From Anaerolineae bacterium (GTDB lineage Bacteria > Chloroflexota > Anaerolineae > JAFGEY01): a stretch of 55,058 bases of DNA. The stretch spans positions 1 to 55,058 of the forward strand of contig JADHXD010000009.1 in the NCBI GenBank assembly GCA_016783145.1. Reading direction: 5' to 3'. Position 1 is the stretch's first letter. The number at the start of each line of letters is the position of its first letter. Position numbers and translations under genes: made by a program. The notes beneath the pieces were generated by a model. The model made no database searches, had not been told where the DNA came from, and saw nothing but the letters and a program-made list of their open reading frames with translations. Positions 17,807 to 26,724 of this stretch are shown here, piece after piece.

Positions 17807-17841
17807 AAAAAACGGCTGTGACACCATAGCCGCCACAGCCG
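17807..17841 (-). terminator. intrinsic terminator upstream of recX
   Basis: On the minus strand CGGCTGTG (17841-17834) pairs with CACAGCCG (17820-17813) and is followed by TTTTTTG. It sits 35 bp before the recX start. It would end transcripts arriving from the candidate RNA or the kinase gene, or act as an attenuator for recX-rny. Confidence 0.75.
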
Positions 17842-18005
17842 CAAGATCACACCACACACGGGCATGCAGTATCCTGAATGACCTACCCCCTGGTAAACGA
17901 GGAGGACCCTCTATCGGTCAGGACCCCAAAGGCGCGAGCCACCGCATCTCTTTGGGCAAAGGTCCGATAGTCCGGTCACTACCACAGACTTTGTCGTCAA
18001 CTGCT
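17842..18005 (-). ncRNA. possible structured small RNA (unclassified)
   Basis: Within the 540-bp gap between the kinase gene and recX, the minus strand can form a long interrupted hairpin: CTATCGG/CCGATAG outside, a GGAC/GTCC segment, CCCAAAG/CTTTGGG and GCG/CGC inside, spanning about 17911-17970. TGACC/GGTCA and GCAGT/ACTGC could close it further out. With the U-tract terminator this would be a transcript of about 200 nt, a size like 6S RNA. The conserved 6S features are not clear and no riboswitch motif was recognised. The rest of the gap (18006-18382) is less GC-rich; I see no convincing gene there. Confidence 0.35.
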
Positions 18006-18382
18006 CTAGGTACAGACTAGATGCCCCTAGGTCTTACAGTGACACATTGTCGAATCGATGTAACTCCTATCGCTTACCAAGTGGAGCGCACGATGGCCGA
18101 CGTACATTCTGCCTCGTGCACTGTCATTTTCGTGCTATCACAGTCGGTGTATGTTCAGGTCCGCATTCGCACCGAACCAAAGACCATTCACAGAGTGATC
18201 GAGATGGCGGAAGCCCCATCTGCAGAGCAGTCAGGTCCTGCCGGATCTTACCGAAATGTGTGTGCCTTCCCTCGCTGTGGCTTGCTAGTCTGTGCGGACA
18301 AGCAATTCCAAGCTGACTATAGTGTACAACAAGGTTCGCAAAAACGCAAGTTTCCATAAAGGACTCGGGCCGGCAAGCCGGC

Positions 18383-20689
18383 TCACCCTGCTGGCACCGC
18401 GTTTGAGCCTGGTGCCGGAGCGGCCACCTGGCGGATGGGCAGGATGACGGTGAACGTGCTGCCGGTCCCTCTGGCGCTTTCGAGCCACACGCGCCCGCCG
18501 TGCGCCTCGACAAGGGTCTTGACAATGGGCAAACTCACCTCGGGGTCACCCAACCCGGACACGGTGGGGTTGTCCGAGCGGTAGAACCGATTGAACACCT
18601 TCTTGTGATCTTCAGACGCGATCCCACCGCCGGCATCGGTGACGGATACCAGCACATACTGGTCTCGCCCTTCGCGCATTCCCCTTGCTCGAAGGACGAT
18701 CGTGGCCTTACCCGGGGAGCAGCGGTGCGCATTCTGCAGCAGGTTCCGCAGGACGTGATACATGGCATCCGGATCGGCCCGTACGTAGGGCAGGTTCGGT
18801 TCGAGATCCAGCTCCAGGGCCTGACCCTTCTCGGCCATCTGCTTGTGCACCCCATCAAACGCCTCGTGAATGGTGGATACGAGGTCCATGGTCTCCGCTT
18901 TGATCTCGAGCTGGCGGCTGTCAATGATCGTCATCCCCACCAGGTCATTGAGCTGCATCCCCATTCGCTCCGCATTGGCCCGGATCCGGTCGAGGAACTT
19001 GCCCTGAAACTGGGTCAGCGGGCCCAACGACCCGCGCATCAACAGGTCCGCATAGCCCAGGATCGAGGTCATGGGCGTGCGCAGCTCTTGAGAGATGGAG
19101 GCGATGAACGAATCTTTGGCCCGCTGCGCTTCCCGCTCGGAGGTCACGTCCCGCAAGACGATGACGATCCCCGAAGGCGCCTGATCTACGGCCGCTTTGA
19201 TCCGGAACGAGGCGCTGAGCATCCTGTTGGCGACGGTCAAGGGAGTCGTCGCGCTGCTGATCTCACTGCCTGGCGCATTATCCTGCAACTGGGCCGCCGT
19301 TTTGACGATGCGGTAGGTCTTGATCCAGCGCGGATCATCGCACGCACCTTCGACGGGCCTGCCGGTCAATGGTCCGCCCAGCAGCTCTTCTGCCATACGA
19401 TTGACGATCACGACCTGGTCGTCCTGCCCGATCACCAGCACACCATCCACGATGCTGTCGAGAATGGTATCCAGGTCCTGCCGCAAGCTAGCAGGGACCC
19501 CATCTGCAGGGAACGTGTCCGCCGCAAGGCTGCGGCGCTGCATCGCCGGGCGCTCCCGCGCAGCGGCATCCTCTACCCAGTCCTCAAGGGAAGCGATCTT
19601 TTCGGACAGATCGGATAGGATGCGACTGCCCTCTTGAAGCTGTGCGCGGATCTCTTGCCGGTAGACCTGGATGTCCTGCCCATATTCTGCTGCGCCCTCG
19701 GGCGTCTCGGCCTGGAGGGGCTCAAGAGGACCCGTGGACAGCCTTTCGAGCTGCTCCTGCAGCTTGACCTGTAGCCGCGAGTTCTCCAGAGAGATGGCGG
19801 CATAGTCTGCCAGGGCGGAGAGCAGGTAGAGATCGTGGTTGGTGAACGACCGGTCCTCGGTCATGTGATCGACCGACAGGACGCCGATCACCGACTCGCC
19901 CGCCTTGATCGGCACATGCAGCAGTGACTTGACCAGGTACCCGGTCTTGACCTTGAACCGGTCTTCACGACTGGCGCCAGTGATGATCACCGGTTTGCCT
20001 GTACGTACGACCTCTCCCGCCAGGCTGTCATTGACCCTGAGCCGGAACCCTCGCGCGTACTTTTCGCCAAAACCGCGCGCAGCGCGCATGTAGAGCTCTT
20101 CGCTTTCCTCGTCTGCCAGGAGCAAGAGCCCCTCCTCTGCACCCGTCAGGTAGACCGCAGCGTCCACCACGCGGGTCAGCAGGCGGTTCTCGTCCAGGAG
20201 GGCGGTGACAGATTTGCCAATGCTCGCCAGGACGCTCAACTCTTTGAGGCGACGCTCTACCCGGCGGTTGGCAAGCGTCACATCGCTCACCAGCCGATCG
20301 CGCTCTTTTCTCAGGCGGTGTTCGACCAACGCCCGCTCGATGGCGCGCTGCATATCCTGGATCGTGCACGGCTTGATGATGTAGTCTTTGGCCCCCAACT
20401 GGAACGCTTGAACCGCAGCTTCCTCGGAACCGTGAAAGGTCATCAGGATCACAGGAATCGCGCTCCTGGCTTGGCGCAGCGCCTTCAAGATCTCTAGCCC
20501 GTTCAGCCTCGGCACGTGCAGGTCGGTGATGATCAGATCGGGCTTCTCTCGCAACGCCCGCTGGACGCCCTCCACGCCGTCCGCAGCGGTCGTCACGTCG
20601 TATCCGGCCGGTCTCAGGACGCTCTCTGCCAAGAAGGCGATATTCTCGCGGCGATCATCTACGATGAGCACAGTCTCATTTGCGGCCAT
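18383..20689 (-). CDS. receiver-GAF-PAS histidine kinase-like protein lacking the phospho-acceptor His
   Basis: A 768-aa sensor. Receiver domain at 1-120 (DD at 11-12, D56, K106), GAF domain at about 165-310, a short coiled coil, PAS domain at about 410-510, then a HisKA-HATPase region. The H-box reads SISQELRTPMTSI: the normally invariant His is Gln534 (codon CAA at 19090-19088). The N-box (RNLLQNAH) and G1 box (DAGGGI) are intact, but the G2 region reads GLGDPEVSLPIVK instead of GLGLAIVK. It should therefore be unable to autophosphorylate on the usual residue and may act as a pseudokinase, a phosphate sink through D56, or a heterodimer partner. The ATG at 20689 has AAGGTG upstream. Confidence 0.9.
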   Translation of the reverse strand: MAANETVLIVDDRRENIAFLAESVLRPAGYDVTTAADGVEGVQRALREKPDLIITDLHVPRLNGLEILKALRQARSAIPVILMTFHGSEEAAVQAFQLGAKDYIIKPCTIQDMQRAIERALVEHRLRKERDRLVSDVTLANRRVERRLKELSVLASIGKSVTALLDENRLLTRVVDAAVYLTGAEEGLLLLADEESEELYMRAARGFGEKYARGFRLRVNDSLAGEVVRTGKPVIITGASREDRFKVKTGYLVKSLLHVPIKAGESVIGVLSVDHMTEDRSFTNHDLYLLSALADYAAISLENSRLQVKLQEQLERLSTGPLEPLQAETPEGAAEYGQDIQVYRQEIRAQLQEGSRILSDLSEKIASLEDWVEDAAARERPAMQRRSLAADTFPADGVPASLRQDLDTILDSIVDGVLVIGQDDQVVIVNRMAEELLGGPLTGRPVEGACDDPRWIKTYRIVKTAAQLQDNAPGSEISSATTPLTVANRMLSASFRIKAAVDQAPSGIVIVLRDVTSEREAQRAKDSFIASISQELRTPMTSILGYADLLMRGSLGPLTQFQGKFLDRIRANAERMGMQLNDLVGMTIIDSRQLEIKAETMDLVSTIHEAFDGVHKQMAEKGQALELDLEPNLPYVRADPDAMYHVLRNLLQNAHRCSPGKATIVLRARGMREGRDQYVLVSVTDAGGGIASEDHKKVFNRFYRSDNPTVSGLGDPEVSLPIVKTLVEAHGGRVWLESARGTGSTFTVILPIRQVAAPAPGSNAVPAG

Positions 20690-20746
20690 AGCACACCTTC
20701 ACTGCTTCTACCCTATCCACTCACACTCCAGGCGTGCGCCGCCTGG

Positions 20747-21973
20747 TCATCCCAGGCGGCGTTCGCTCTGGTCATCGAAAAAGTAGAGCTGATCTGCCGG
20801 AAACACAACCTCCACCTCGTCTCCAACGTTGAGGAGCGTGTCCAGCGGTCCGCTCGCCGCGTAAAAGTGCGGGCCTGTGCGCACATAGGCCAGTTGAGTG
20901 CGGCGCGAAAAATCGGACTCGACCGTCTCGACGATACCCTTTGTGCGCACCCCTTCCGACAGAGCCCGGTGGTCCAGGACCAGACGTGCCGCTTCAGGGC
21001 GCACGCCAAAGGCCAGGCTTCGCCCGGCGCTCACCTGGGATCTGACCGCATCCGAAAGTGGAACGACGATCTCTTGGAGGCAGAGCAGGCCATCGCGAAC
21101 CACACCGCCAGTGAACAGGTTCATGGGAGGTCTGCCCAAGAACCCGGCGACGAAAGAATTGGCAGGATCGCGAAGCAGATCCAGGTAAGGGCCTACCTGC
21201 TCGATTCGCCCGGCCCGCATGACGGCGATCTGATCGCCGAGGGCAATGGCTTCGATCTGGTCGTGCGTGACATAGATCGTCGTGATCCGGAAACGGCTCA
21301 GCAGCCGCTTGATCTCGACCCGGGTCTGGGTGCGCAGCTTGGCATCCAGATTGGAGAGGGGCTCGTCCAACAGAAACAGGCGCGGGTTGCGCACCATGGC
21401 CCGGGCGATCGCTACGCGCTGCTGCTGTCCTCCTGACAGAGTCCCTGGCTTGCGCTTGAGCAGTTCGTTGAATCCGATACCCATCATCTCTGAAGTGATG
21501 CGGATCCGCTCTTCCGTTTCCTGATCCGGAATACGGTGAATCTCGAAGAAAAAGCTGAGGTTGCCTTTGCTCTTGAAGTGGGGATACAGGGCGTACGTCT
21601 GGAATACCATGCCGATGTAGCGATCCCTGGGCTCCACATCTCGCATGTCCTGATCGTCATAGAAGACACGACCGGTGAAATCGGGCTCTAGCCCAGCCAC
21701 GACTCGAAGCAGGGTGCTCTTGCCGCATCCGGATGGGCCGACGACAGCAAAGCTCTGCCCATCCGGGATCGTCAGGTTCACCCCTTCGAGAGCGACGATC
21801 CGGGTGCCCTGCCCGGCGCGGGCCGCAGATTCGTCAGCCGCGCGTACGTTGACTCGCTCTGCAAATGCCCGATCCACCTGATCGCCTGTCAGGCCGCGAC
21901 GGACCCCCGTCTGGCCCATGAGAGCCGACCTTGAGTAGAGCTTGGTCACGTTATCCAGTCGGATCGCAGACAT
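20747..21973 (-). CDS. sugar-type ABC transporter ATP-binding protein (MalK/UgpC/MsmX-like)
   Basis: A 408-aa ATPase for a carbohydrate importer. Walker [10 protein letters not shown] is at about 79-87, Q-loop [12 protein letters not shown], signature [14 protein letters not shown], Walker [17 protein letters not shown] and H-loop YVTHDQIEA. The C-terminal part is the OB-fold regulatory domain ([10 protein letters not shown]). In related proteins Walker A lies near residue 36; here about 40 extra residues (roughly 14-57, Arg/Ala-rich) separate LDNVTKLY from [13 protein letters not shown]. No permease or binding protein is nearby, as expected for a shared MsmX-type ATPase. It starts 10 bp after deoB and has GAGGACAGAGGG before the ATG. 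Confidence 0.93.
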   Translation of the reverse strand: MSAIRLDNVTKLYSRSALMGQTGVRRGLTGDQVDRAFAERVNVRAADESAARAGQGTRIVALEGVNLTIPDGQSFAVVGPSGCGKSTLLRVVAGLEPDFTGRVFYDDQDMRDVEPRDRYIGMVFQTYALYPHFKSKGNLSFFFEIHRIPDQETEERIRITSEMMGIGFNELLKRKPGTLSGGQQQRVAIARAMVRNPRLFLLDEPLSNLDAKLRTQTRVEIKRLLSRFRITTIYVTHDQIEAIALGDQIAVMRAGRIEQVGPYLDLLRDPANSFVAGFLGRPPMNLFTGGVVRDGLLCLQEIVVPLSDAVRSQVSAGRSLAFGVRPEAARLVLDHRALSEGVRTKGIVETVESDFSRRTQLAYVRTGPHFYAASGPLDTLLNVGDEVEVVFPADQLYFFDDQSERRLG

Positions 21974-21983
21974 CCCTCTGTCC

Positions 21984-23189
21984 TCAGCAAGCTCCCAAGC
22001 GCCCGGCCACAAGCTCGCCGGCAAAGCTCGTACCGACCGGGATCTCCCCCACGCCCAGGAGGTCCGCAACCGTCGCTCCCAGGTCGGCAAAGGTCTCTCG
22101 TGTGCCCAGGTCGGCCCCTGCCTTGACCCGGTCGCCTGCAGCGAGCAATGGAACGTACTCGCGCGAGTGGTCTGTGCTGCTTGTCGTGGGATCGTTGCCG
22201 TGGTCGGCTGTGAAAAAGAGCAGGTCCGTGGGCCGCATCGCAGCCCACAGCTCGGGCAGACGGGCATCGACCGCTTCCAGCGCATCGGCATAGCCGCGCG
22301 GGTTGTTGCGATGCCCGTACAGCATGTCAAAGTCCACCAGGTTGGCAAAGATCAGCCCCGAGTCACTGTCGTCCATAAACCGAAGCGTAGCGTCTATGCC
22401 GTCCATATTGTTGGTGCTGTGAATCGAATCGGTGATGCCTCGATGGGCGAAAATGTCCTCGATCTTGCCCACCGCCATCACCCGCTGCCCGGAGGCCACC
22501 AACCGGTCCAGCACGGTGGGATGCGGGGGTGGAGCGGAGAAATCTCGCCGGTTCTCGGTACGCACGTACTGGCCATCTACGGGCCCGACAAAGGGACGGG
22601 CGATCACGCGGCCCACATTGTACTCGCCGACCAGGATCTGGCGAGCGATCTCGCAGATGCGGTACAGCTCGTCCAGCGGAATGACCTGCTCGTGTGCGGC
22701 GACCTGGAATACACTGTCGGCCGAGGTGTAGACGATGGGATAGCCAGTGCGCACGTGTTCCTCACCCAGATCTTGGATGATCACCGTACCAGACGCCGCG
22801 TAGTTGCCAAGCGCCTTTCGCCCTGTGCGGCGCTCGAACTCGGCAATGATCTCCTCGGGGAAGCCGTGGGGGTAGGTCGGCAGCGCACTGGCAGAACAGA
22901 GGCCGGCGATCTCCCAGTGCCCGATCATCGTGTCCTTGCCCTTTGATCCCTCGGCCATCCGGCCATACGCCCCGCCGGGAGCCTCGGCAGGGGGCACGCC
23001 TTCGATCGGCAGGATGTTGCCCAGCCCGATCTGCCCCAAATGGGGGAGCTTGAGCCCTCCCACAGCCCGAGCCGTATTGGCCAGCGTGTTCGACAAGGGA
23101 TCTTGATCGCCATACTCGGCAGCGTCCGGCAATGCGCCTATGCCCACGCTGTCCAGGACGATCAGGATGACACGCTCTACGCCGTACAT
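21984..23189 (-). CDS. deoB: phosphopentomutase
   Basis: Interconverts ribose-1-phosphate/deoxyribose-1-phosphate and the 5-phosphates in nucleoside salvage; 401 aa, alkaline phosphatase superfamily. Metal and nucleophile regions: [13 protein letters not shown] near the N-terminus, the Thr nucleophile in [21 protein letters not shown], and the C-terminal [21 protein letters not shown]. The ATG at 23189 has AGAGGAG upstream. A promoter overlaps the repeat just upstream, and the ABC ATPase gene follows in the same operon, hinting at nucleoside or pentose uptake. Confidence 0.95.
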   Translation of the reverse strand: MYGVERVILIVLDSVGIGALPDAAEYGDQDPLSNTLANTARAVGGLKLPHLGQIGLGNILPIEGVPPAEAPGGAYGRMAEGSKGKDTMIGHWEIAGLCSASALPTYPHGFPEEIIAEFERRTGRKALGNYAASGTVIIQDLGEEHVRTGYPIVYTSADSVFQVAAHEQVIPLDELYRICEIARQILVGEYNVGRVIARPFVGPVDGQYVRTENRRDFSAPPPHPTVLDRLVASGQRVMAVGKIEDIFAHRGITDSIHSTNNMDGIDATLRFMDDSDSGLIFANLVDFDMLYGHRNNPRGYADALEAVDARLPELWAAMRPTDLLFFTADHGNDPTTSSTDHSREYVPLLAAGDRVKAGADLGTRETFADLGATVADLLGVGEIPVGTSFAGELVAGRLGAC

Positions 23190-23218
23190 GCGCTCCTCTT
23201 TCCGGGGAAGATGGGGTC

Positions 23219-23247
23219 ATTCTATCACATTCAGGGGGGCAAGGCAA
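23219..23247 (-). promoter_or_regulatory. promoter of deoB, -35 inside a repeat unit
   Basis: On the minus strand TTGCCT (23247-23242), 17-bp spacer, TAGAAT (23224-23219). The -35 element and most of the spacer belong to the 70-bp repeat; only the copy next to deoB has a good -10. Confidence 0.65.
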
Positions 23248-23394
23248 ACTATCTGACGGAGCGCGCTGTGCGCAAGCGGGCCGCATGCGCTACATCACAT
23301 TCAGGGGGGCAAGGCAAACTATCTGACGGAGCGCGCTGTGCGCAAGCGGGCCGCATGCGCTACATCACATTCAGGGGGGCAAGGCAAACTATCC
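23224..23394. repeat. 70-bp tandem repeat, two full copies and a partial
   Basis: Units start at 23224, 23294 and 23364 (ATCACATTCAGGGGGG) and end with the palindrome-like GCGCAAGCGGGCCGCATGCGC. The first two are identical. The core is shared with the repeats at 5.8, 37.5 and 50.1 kb. Confidence 0.95.
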
Positions 23395-23408
23395 TGATGG
23401 CGTTGGTG

Positions 23409-23436
23409 TTGACACGACCGGCACTTGTGATACAAT
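23409..23436 (+). promoter_or_regulatory. promoter of the GAF/FHA gene pair
   Basis: TTGACA (23409-23414), 16-bp spacer, TACAAT (23431-23436), directly after the repeat array and 125 bp before the ATG at 23562. Confidence 0.8.
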
Positions 23437-23561
23437 ATCCGTAGATCGACCAAGGCAGATGAGCATAGGCCGGTGGAGCGAGCAAGCCAGGCATAGGGGT
23501 ATTGACAAAGCGGGCACACCTCTCGTACACAACCTCAGCGACCCTCCAAGGTGGAAGCGTC

Positions 23562-25367
23562 ATGGCGTATCCGATCTCTCGCATTCGGAACCGGGTGATT
23601 CGGCTCTTTTGCATTGTCACCGCAGCAGCCATCGCTGTTCTGATGCTCCTCACCCCGATCATCTCTGACCTTGCCCCACAAGCCGCCGGCAATGAAAGAC
23701 TGAACTACCTGATCTTTGGTCCGCTCCTTCTGGTCGGCATGGTCACTGCGCTCAACGTGTATCTGCGCCCGATCTCCGACCTGGGATATGCCATCGAGAT
23801 AGGTTCGACACCTGCCGGCGAGCTCGCACAGCACGCTCGCCGCATCGCGCTCGACGCACCCATCTATTTCTTTGTGTTTCCCATCGCGGGTGCCTTTCTC
23901 ATCAGCCTTGTCTCGAACGTCTTTGGCATGCTGTTCTTGCCTGGCTATAGTTTCCAGGACCACGTTTCCTCCACGCTCCTGGTCACTGCCACTGCCGCCT
24001 GCGGCTCCCTTGCCGTCTCGCTCGTCTCCCGAAAGTTTCTGCGCCCGGTGCTGCTGATCACCTCCGCACACTCACAGGTCAGTGGGCTCAGACTGACCGT
24101 GCGCACGCGTCTGTCGACTGGCGTTCTGATCCTCACCCTGGTCGCCTACCTGTTCACCGGCCTCTTTGGCTTTCACCAGGTCGTCAAGGCCCACCGGGAG
24201 CAGATCGCCGACACCGCGCTGCTCCGCCTTAGCGGCGCGCTCGACTCGATGCCGCCACGCCTGGCGTCGGGAGAGATCCTCGATCACGTCCTTGAGGCGC
24301 TGGGTGGAGCCGCCGGCTATGAGTACGTTTTCCTGTTGAACGACGAGGGGCAGATCCTCGACCAACGGGGGAAAGAGGACGGGGCGCTGGTTTTCAGAGG
24401 AGAGCGATGGCTGCCAGATTGCCCGGACAAGCTGCGAGCTGGCCGGGCGGTCCTGATGTTCGCCCCGGTACAGGGGACCGAGCAGGGAGGGTGGATAGGG
24501 ATCGGCACGGTGCTCAAGCCGTTCGGCTCGGCCCAGGTAGTCAGGACCGCCGCCGCCCTGGCCATTTCAGGGATCTGCCTGCTCGCATTGGCCGTCGCGG
24601 TCAGTCGCTGCCTGGCGACCGATGTGACCCTCGATCTCTATGATGCGACGGCGCGTCTGGAGGACATGGCCCAGGGAGAGCCCGTGGATCTGAACACCCC
24701 CCTTCCGGTGCTGGCGATGGACGAGGTGGGTGATCTGGTGCAGGCCTACAATGCCCTGCAGCAGCGTGTGCACGCTCAGCAGGAACAGCTCGAGCACAAG
24801 CAGCGGCAGTTGGTCGCCTTGCAGGAGCTGTCGTACAAGATCGGCACCCTGCGCAATGTGGACCACCTGCTGCAAGAAGTGGTCCGCGATGTCGAGCGAT
24901 CTCTGGGCTACCACAACGTGTCCATTCTCCTGGCGGACGCGGCGCGGAATGACCTCTACTTTGCCGCCGCCGACTATCCGGACTCGGCCTTTCGCTATCG
25001 AAGATTCAGGATCGGCGAGGACGGCGTCGTAGGACGGGCTGCCGGTTCGGGCACACCGCTGATCATCAACGATGTCGCCAAGTGCGACTTTTACATCCCC
25101 GACAAGACCGAGACCCGCTCCGAGCTGGCCGTTCCGCTGATCGTCGGAGACCGGGTGATCGGCGTGTTCAACGTGTCGAGCGAGCGTATCGGAGCGTTTG
25201 GCGAGGATGACGTACGGATCATCTCCGCGCTGGGCAATCAGATCGCGATCGCCATCGAAAACACCCGGCTGCTCGACGCGGCGATGGCCCGTGCTGACAA
25301 GTCACAGCGCGGTCACCATACCGCCCAAACCGAATATGCAGGTGAATTGCAGGAGTCTGGCCTATGA
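23562..25367 (+). CDS. polytopic membrane protein with HAMP-like linker and GAF domain
   Basis: A 601-aa sensor-like protein. The N-terminus has several transmembrane helices (VIRLFCIVTAAAIAVLMLL, LNYLIFGPLLLVGMVTALNV, two more before residue 160, one near 195-215). A predicted extracytoplasmic part follows, then a helix near 340-360 (ALAISGICLLALAVAV), a HAMP-like segment with coiled coil (VHAQQEQLEHKQRQLVALQ), and a C-terminal GAF domain at about 420-570 (LGYHNVSILLAD to GNQIAIAIENTRLL). No kinase, cyclase or phosphatase motif is present, so it may signal through a partner. The ATG at 23562 has AAGGTGGA upstream. Its stop overlaps the next start (ATGA), linking it to the FHA protein. Confidence 0.85.
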   Translation: MAYPISRIRNRVIRLFCIVTAAAIAVLMLLTPIISDLAPQAAGNERLNYLIFGPLLLVGMVTALNVYLRPISDLGYAIEIGSTPAGELAQHARRIALDAPIYFFVFPIAGAFLISLVSNVFGMLFLPGYSFQDHVSSTLLVTATAACGSLAVSLVSRKFLRPVLLITSAHSQVSGLRLTVRTRLSTGVLILTLVAYLFTGLFGFHQVVKAHREQIADTALLRLSGALDSMPPRLASGEILDHVLEALGGAAGYEYVFLLNDEGQILDQRGKEDGALVFRGERWLPDCPDKLRAGRAVLMFAPVQGTEQGGWIGIGTVLKPFGSAQVVRTAAALAISGICLLALAVAVSRCLATDVTLDLYDATARLEDMAQGEPVDLNTPLPVLAMDEVGDLVQAYNALQQRVHAQQEQLEHKQRQLVALQELSYKIGTLRNVDHLLQEVVRDVERSLGYHNVSILLADAARNDLYFAAADYPDSAFRYRRFRIGEDGVVGRAAGSGTPLIINDVAKCDFYIPDKTETRSELAVPLIVGDRVIGVFNVSSERIGAFGEDDVRIISALGNQIAIAIENTRLLDAAMARADKSQRGHHTAQTEYAGELQESGL

Positions 25368-26647
25368 TGAACGCACAATCTCAAGGGACGTGGTATCTCA
25401 CGATCACCGGCGGGCCGCTGTCGGGTAGGACCTACCCCATCGAGCAAAACGACCTCATCATCGGACGCGATCCCACCAACGACATCGCGATCGATCTGCC
25501 GAGCGTGTCGCGACAGCACGCCCGGCTCACCTACGCCGATGGCTGGTTTTCCATCCAGGATATGGGCAGCTCGAACGGCGTGACCGTGAACGGGGTCCAG
25601 ATCAGCGCGTCCCATCCCGTGCAGCCGGGCGATCAGATCATGCTCAGCAGCGAGGTGGTGTTTTCGCTGCAGTGGCCCCCGATGGCCGGCCAAGACGACG
25701 GGCAGACCATGCGCATGGGTGAGGCATCCGCCGGAGCCCCGACACAGAACCTGTCTCCTGCCGGGCAGTACGGCCCACCCGCTCCTCAGTACGGCCCACC
25801 TGCCCCTCAGTACGGTCCGCCTGCTCCTCAGTACGGTCCGCCTGCTCCCCAGTACGGAGGAGGCATCGCCCAGCCCCCTCCGCAGATGCAGCCTGCACCC
25901 AAGCCCACGTCCTCCAAGCTGGTCAAGGCCTTGCCGTTTGTCGGCTGTGGCCTGGTGCTGCTGTGCCTGGCAGCCGTCGGCATCGTAGGTGCACTGATCA
26001 TGACCGATGTCCTGCCTAATCCCTTCGCCGGGCCAACGCCAACTAACACCGTGATGACCAAGGATCTGCCTCCGACACACACCGCCACGCCTGTCTCCAC
26101 CTGGACGTCTGTCCCCACTGCGACGCCTTCGGTACCATCGCCCACGGCGACGGACACGACCGTGCCGGCGGAGGCGCCGACCGAGACGACCACACCCACG
26201 GCCACGACGGCGCCGACCGAGACAACCGCACCCACGGCCACGACAGCGCCCACCGAGACGACCGTGCCCACGGCCACGACGGCGCCGACGAATACTACGG
26301 TGCCGCCGACAAACACGGCAACCGCCACACCCACAGCGACCGCCACACCCACAGCGACGGCCACAAAGGTGGTCCCCCTCACGCTCAACTGGACATTGGA
26401 GGAGGCCAAGTGCACCTCCAAGTCGCAGTGGGTAGCCAAGTTCAAGCTCACGGCGGCGGGCGGCAGCGGGCAGTACATCTACTATCGCGACATCGAGCAG
26501 CTTCACGGTCCGACCAACGATACCACCTACATATACGAGTTGAAATACGGTATGTCGGCCGCGGTCGGCACGTTCAGAGTCAAATCCGGAGCCGAAGAGG
26601 CGGAGAACAAGTTCTATGTGGAACACCCCGACTGCAGCAGCTTTTAG
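25364..26647 (+). CDS. FHA-domain protein with one membrane helix and Thr/Pro-rich stalk
   Basis: A 427-aa protein. Residues 10-105 form an FHA phosphothreonine-binding domain (LIIGRDPTNDIAIDLPSVSRQHARL, SSNGVTVNG). Then come repeats of PAPQYGP (five), a transmembrane helix (FVGCGLVLLCLAAVGIVGAL, about 205-225), a long TETTTPTATTAPT stalk, and a C-terminal domain of about 85 residues with two Cys (CTSKSQ and HPDCSS) that may form a disulfide outside the cell. The layout matches Ser/Thr kinase-linked sensors of Chloroflexota. Translation is coupled to the upstream GAF protein by a 4-bp overlap. No kinase gene is in the window. Confidence 0.85.
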   Translation: MMNAQSQGTWYLTITGGPLSGRTYPIEQNDLIIGRDPTNDIAIDLPSVSRQHARLTYADGWFSIQDMGSSNGVTVNGVQISASHPVQPGDQIMLSSEVVFSLQWPPMAGQDDGQTMRMGEASAGAPTQNLSPAGQYGPPAPQYGPPAPQYGPPAPQYGPPAPQYGGGIAQPPPQMQPAPKPTSSKLVKALPFVGCGLVLLCLAAVGIVGALIMTDVLPNPFAGPTPTNTVMTKDLPPTHTATPVSTWTSVPTATPSVPSPTATDTTVPAEAPTETTTPTATTAPTETTAPTATTAPTETTVPTATTAPTNTTVPPTNTATATPTATATPTATATKVVPLTLNWTLEEAKCTSKSQWVAKFKLTAAGGSGQYIYYRDIEQLHGPTNDTTYIYELKYGMSAAVGTFRVKSGAEEAENKFYVEHPDCSSF

Positions 26648-26724
26648 CAGGGCCAGGCATCCGCCCAACGACAGAGCGTAGAACGCTTGCACCGTTCCCT
26701 ATCGAGACACACAAGGAGGCTGAC

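Noticed and set aside
18021..18359. 112-codon open frame in the gap downstream of the kinase
   Set aside because: No ribosome-binding site, no recognisable domain, odd composition; it overlaps antisense structured sequence.
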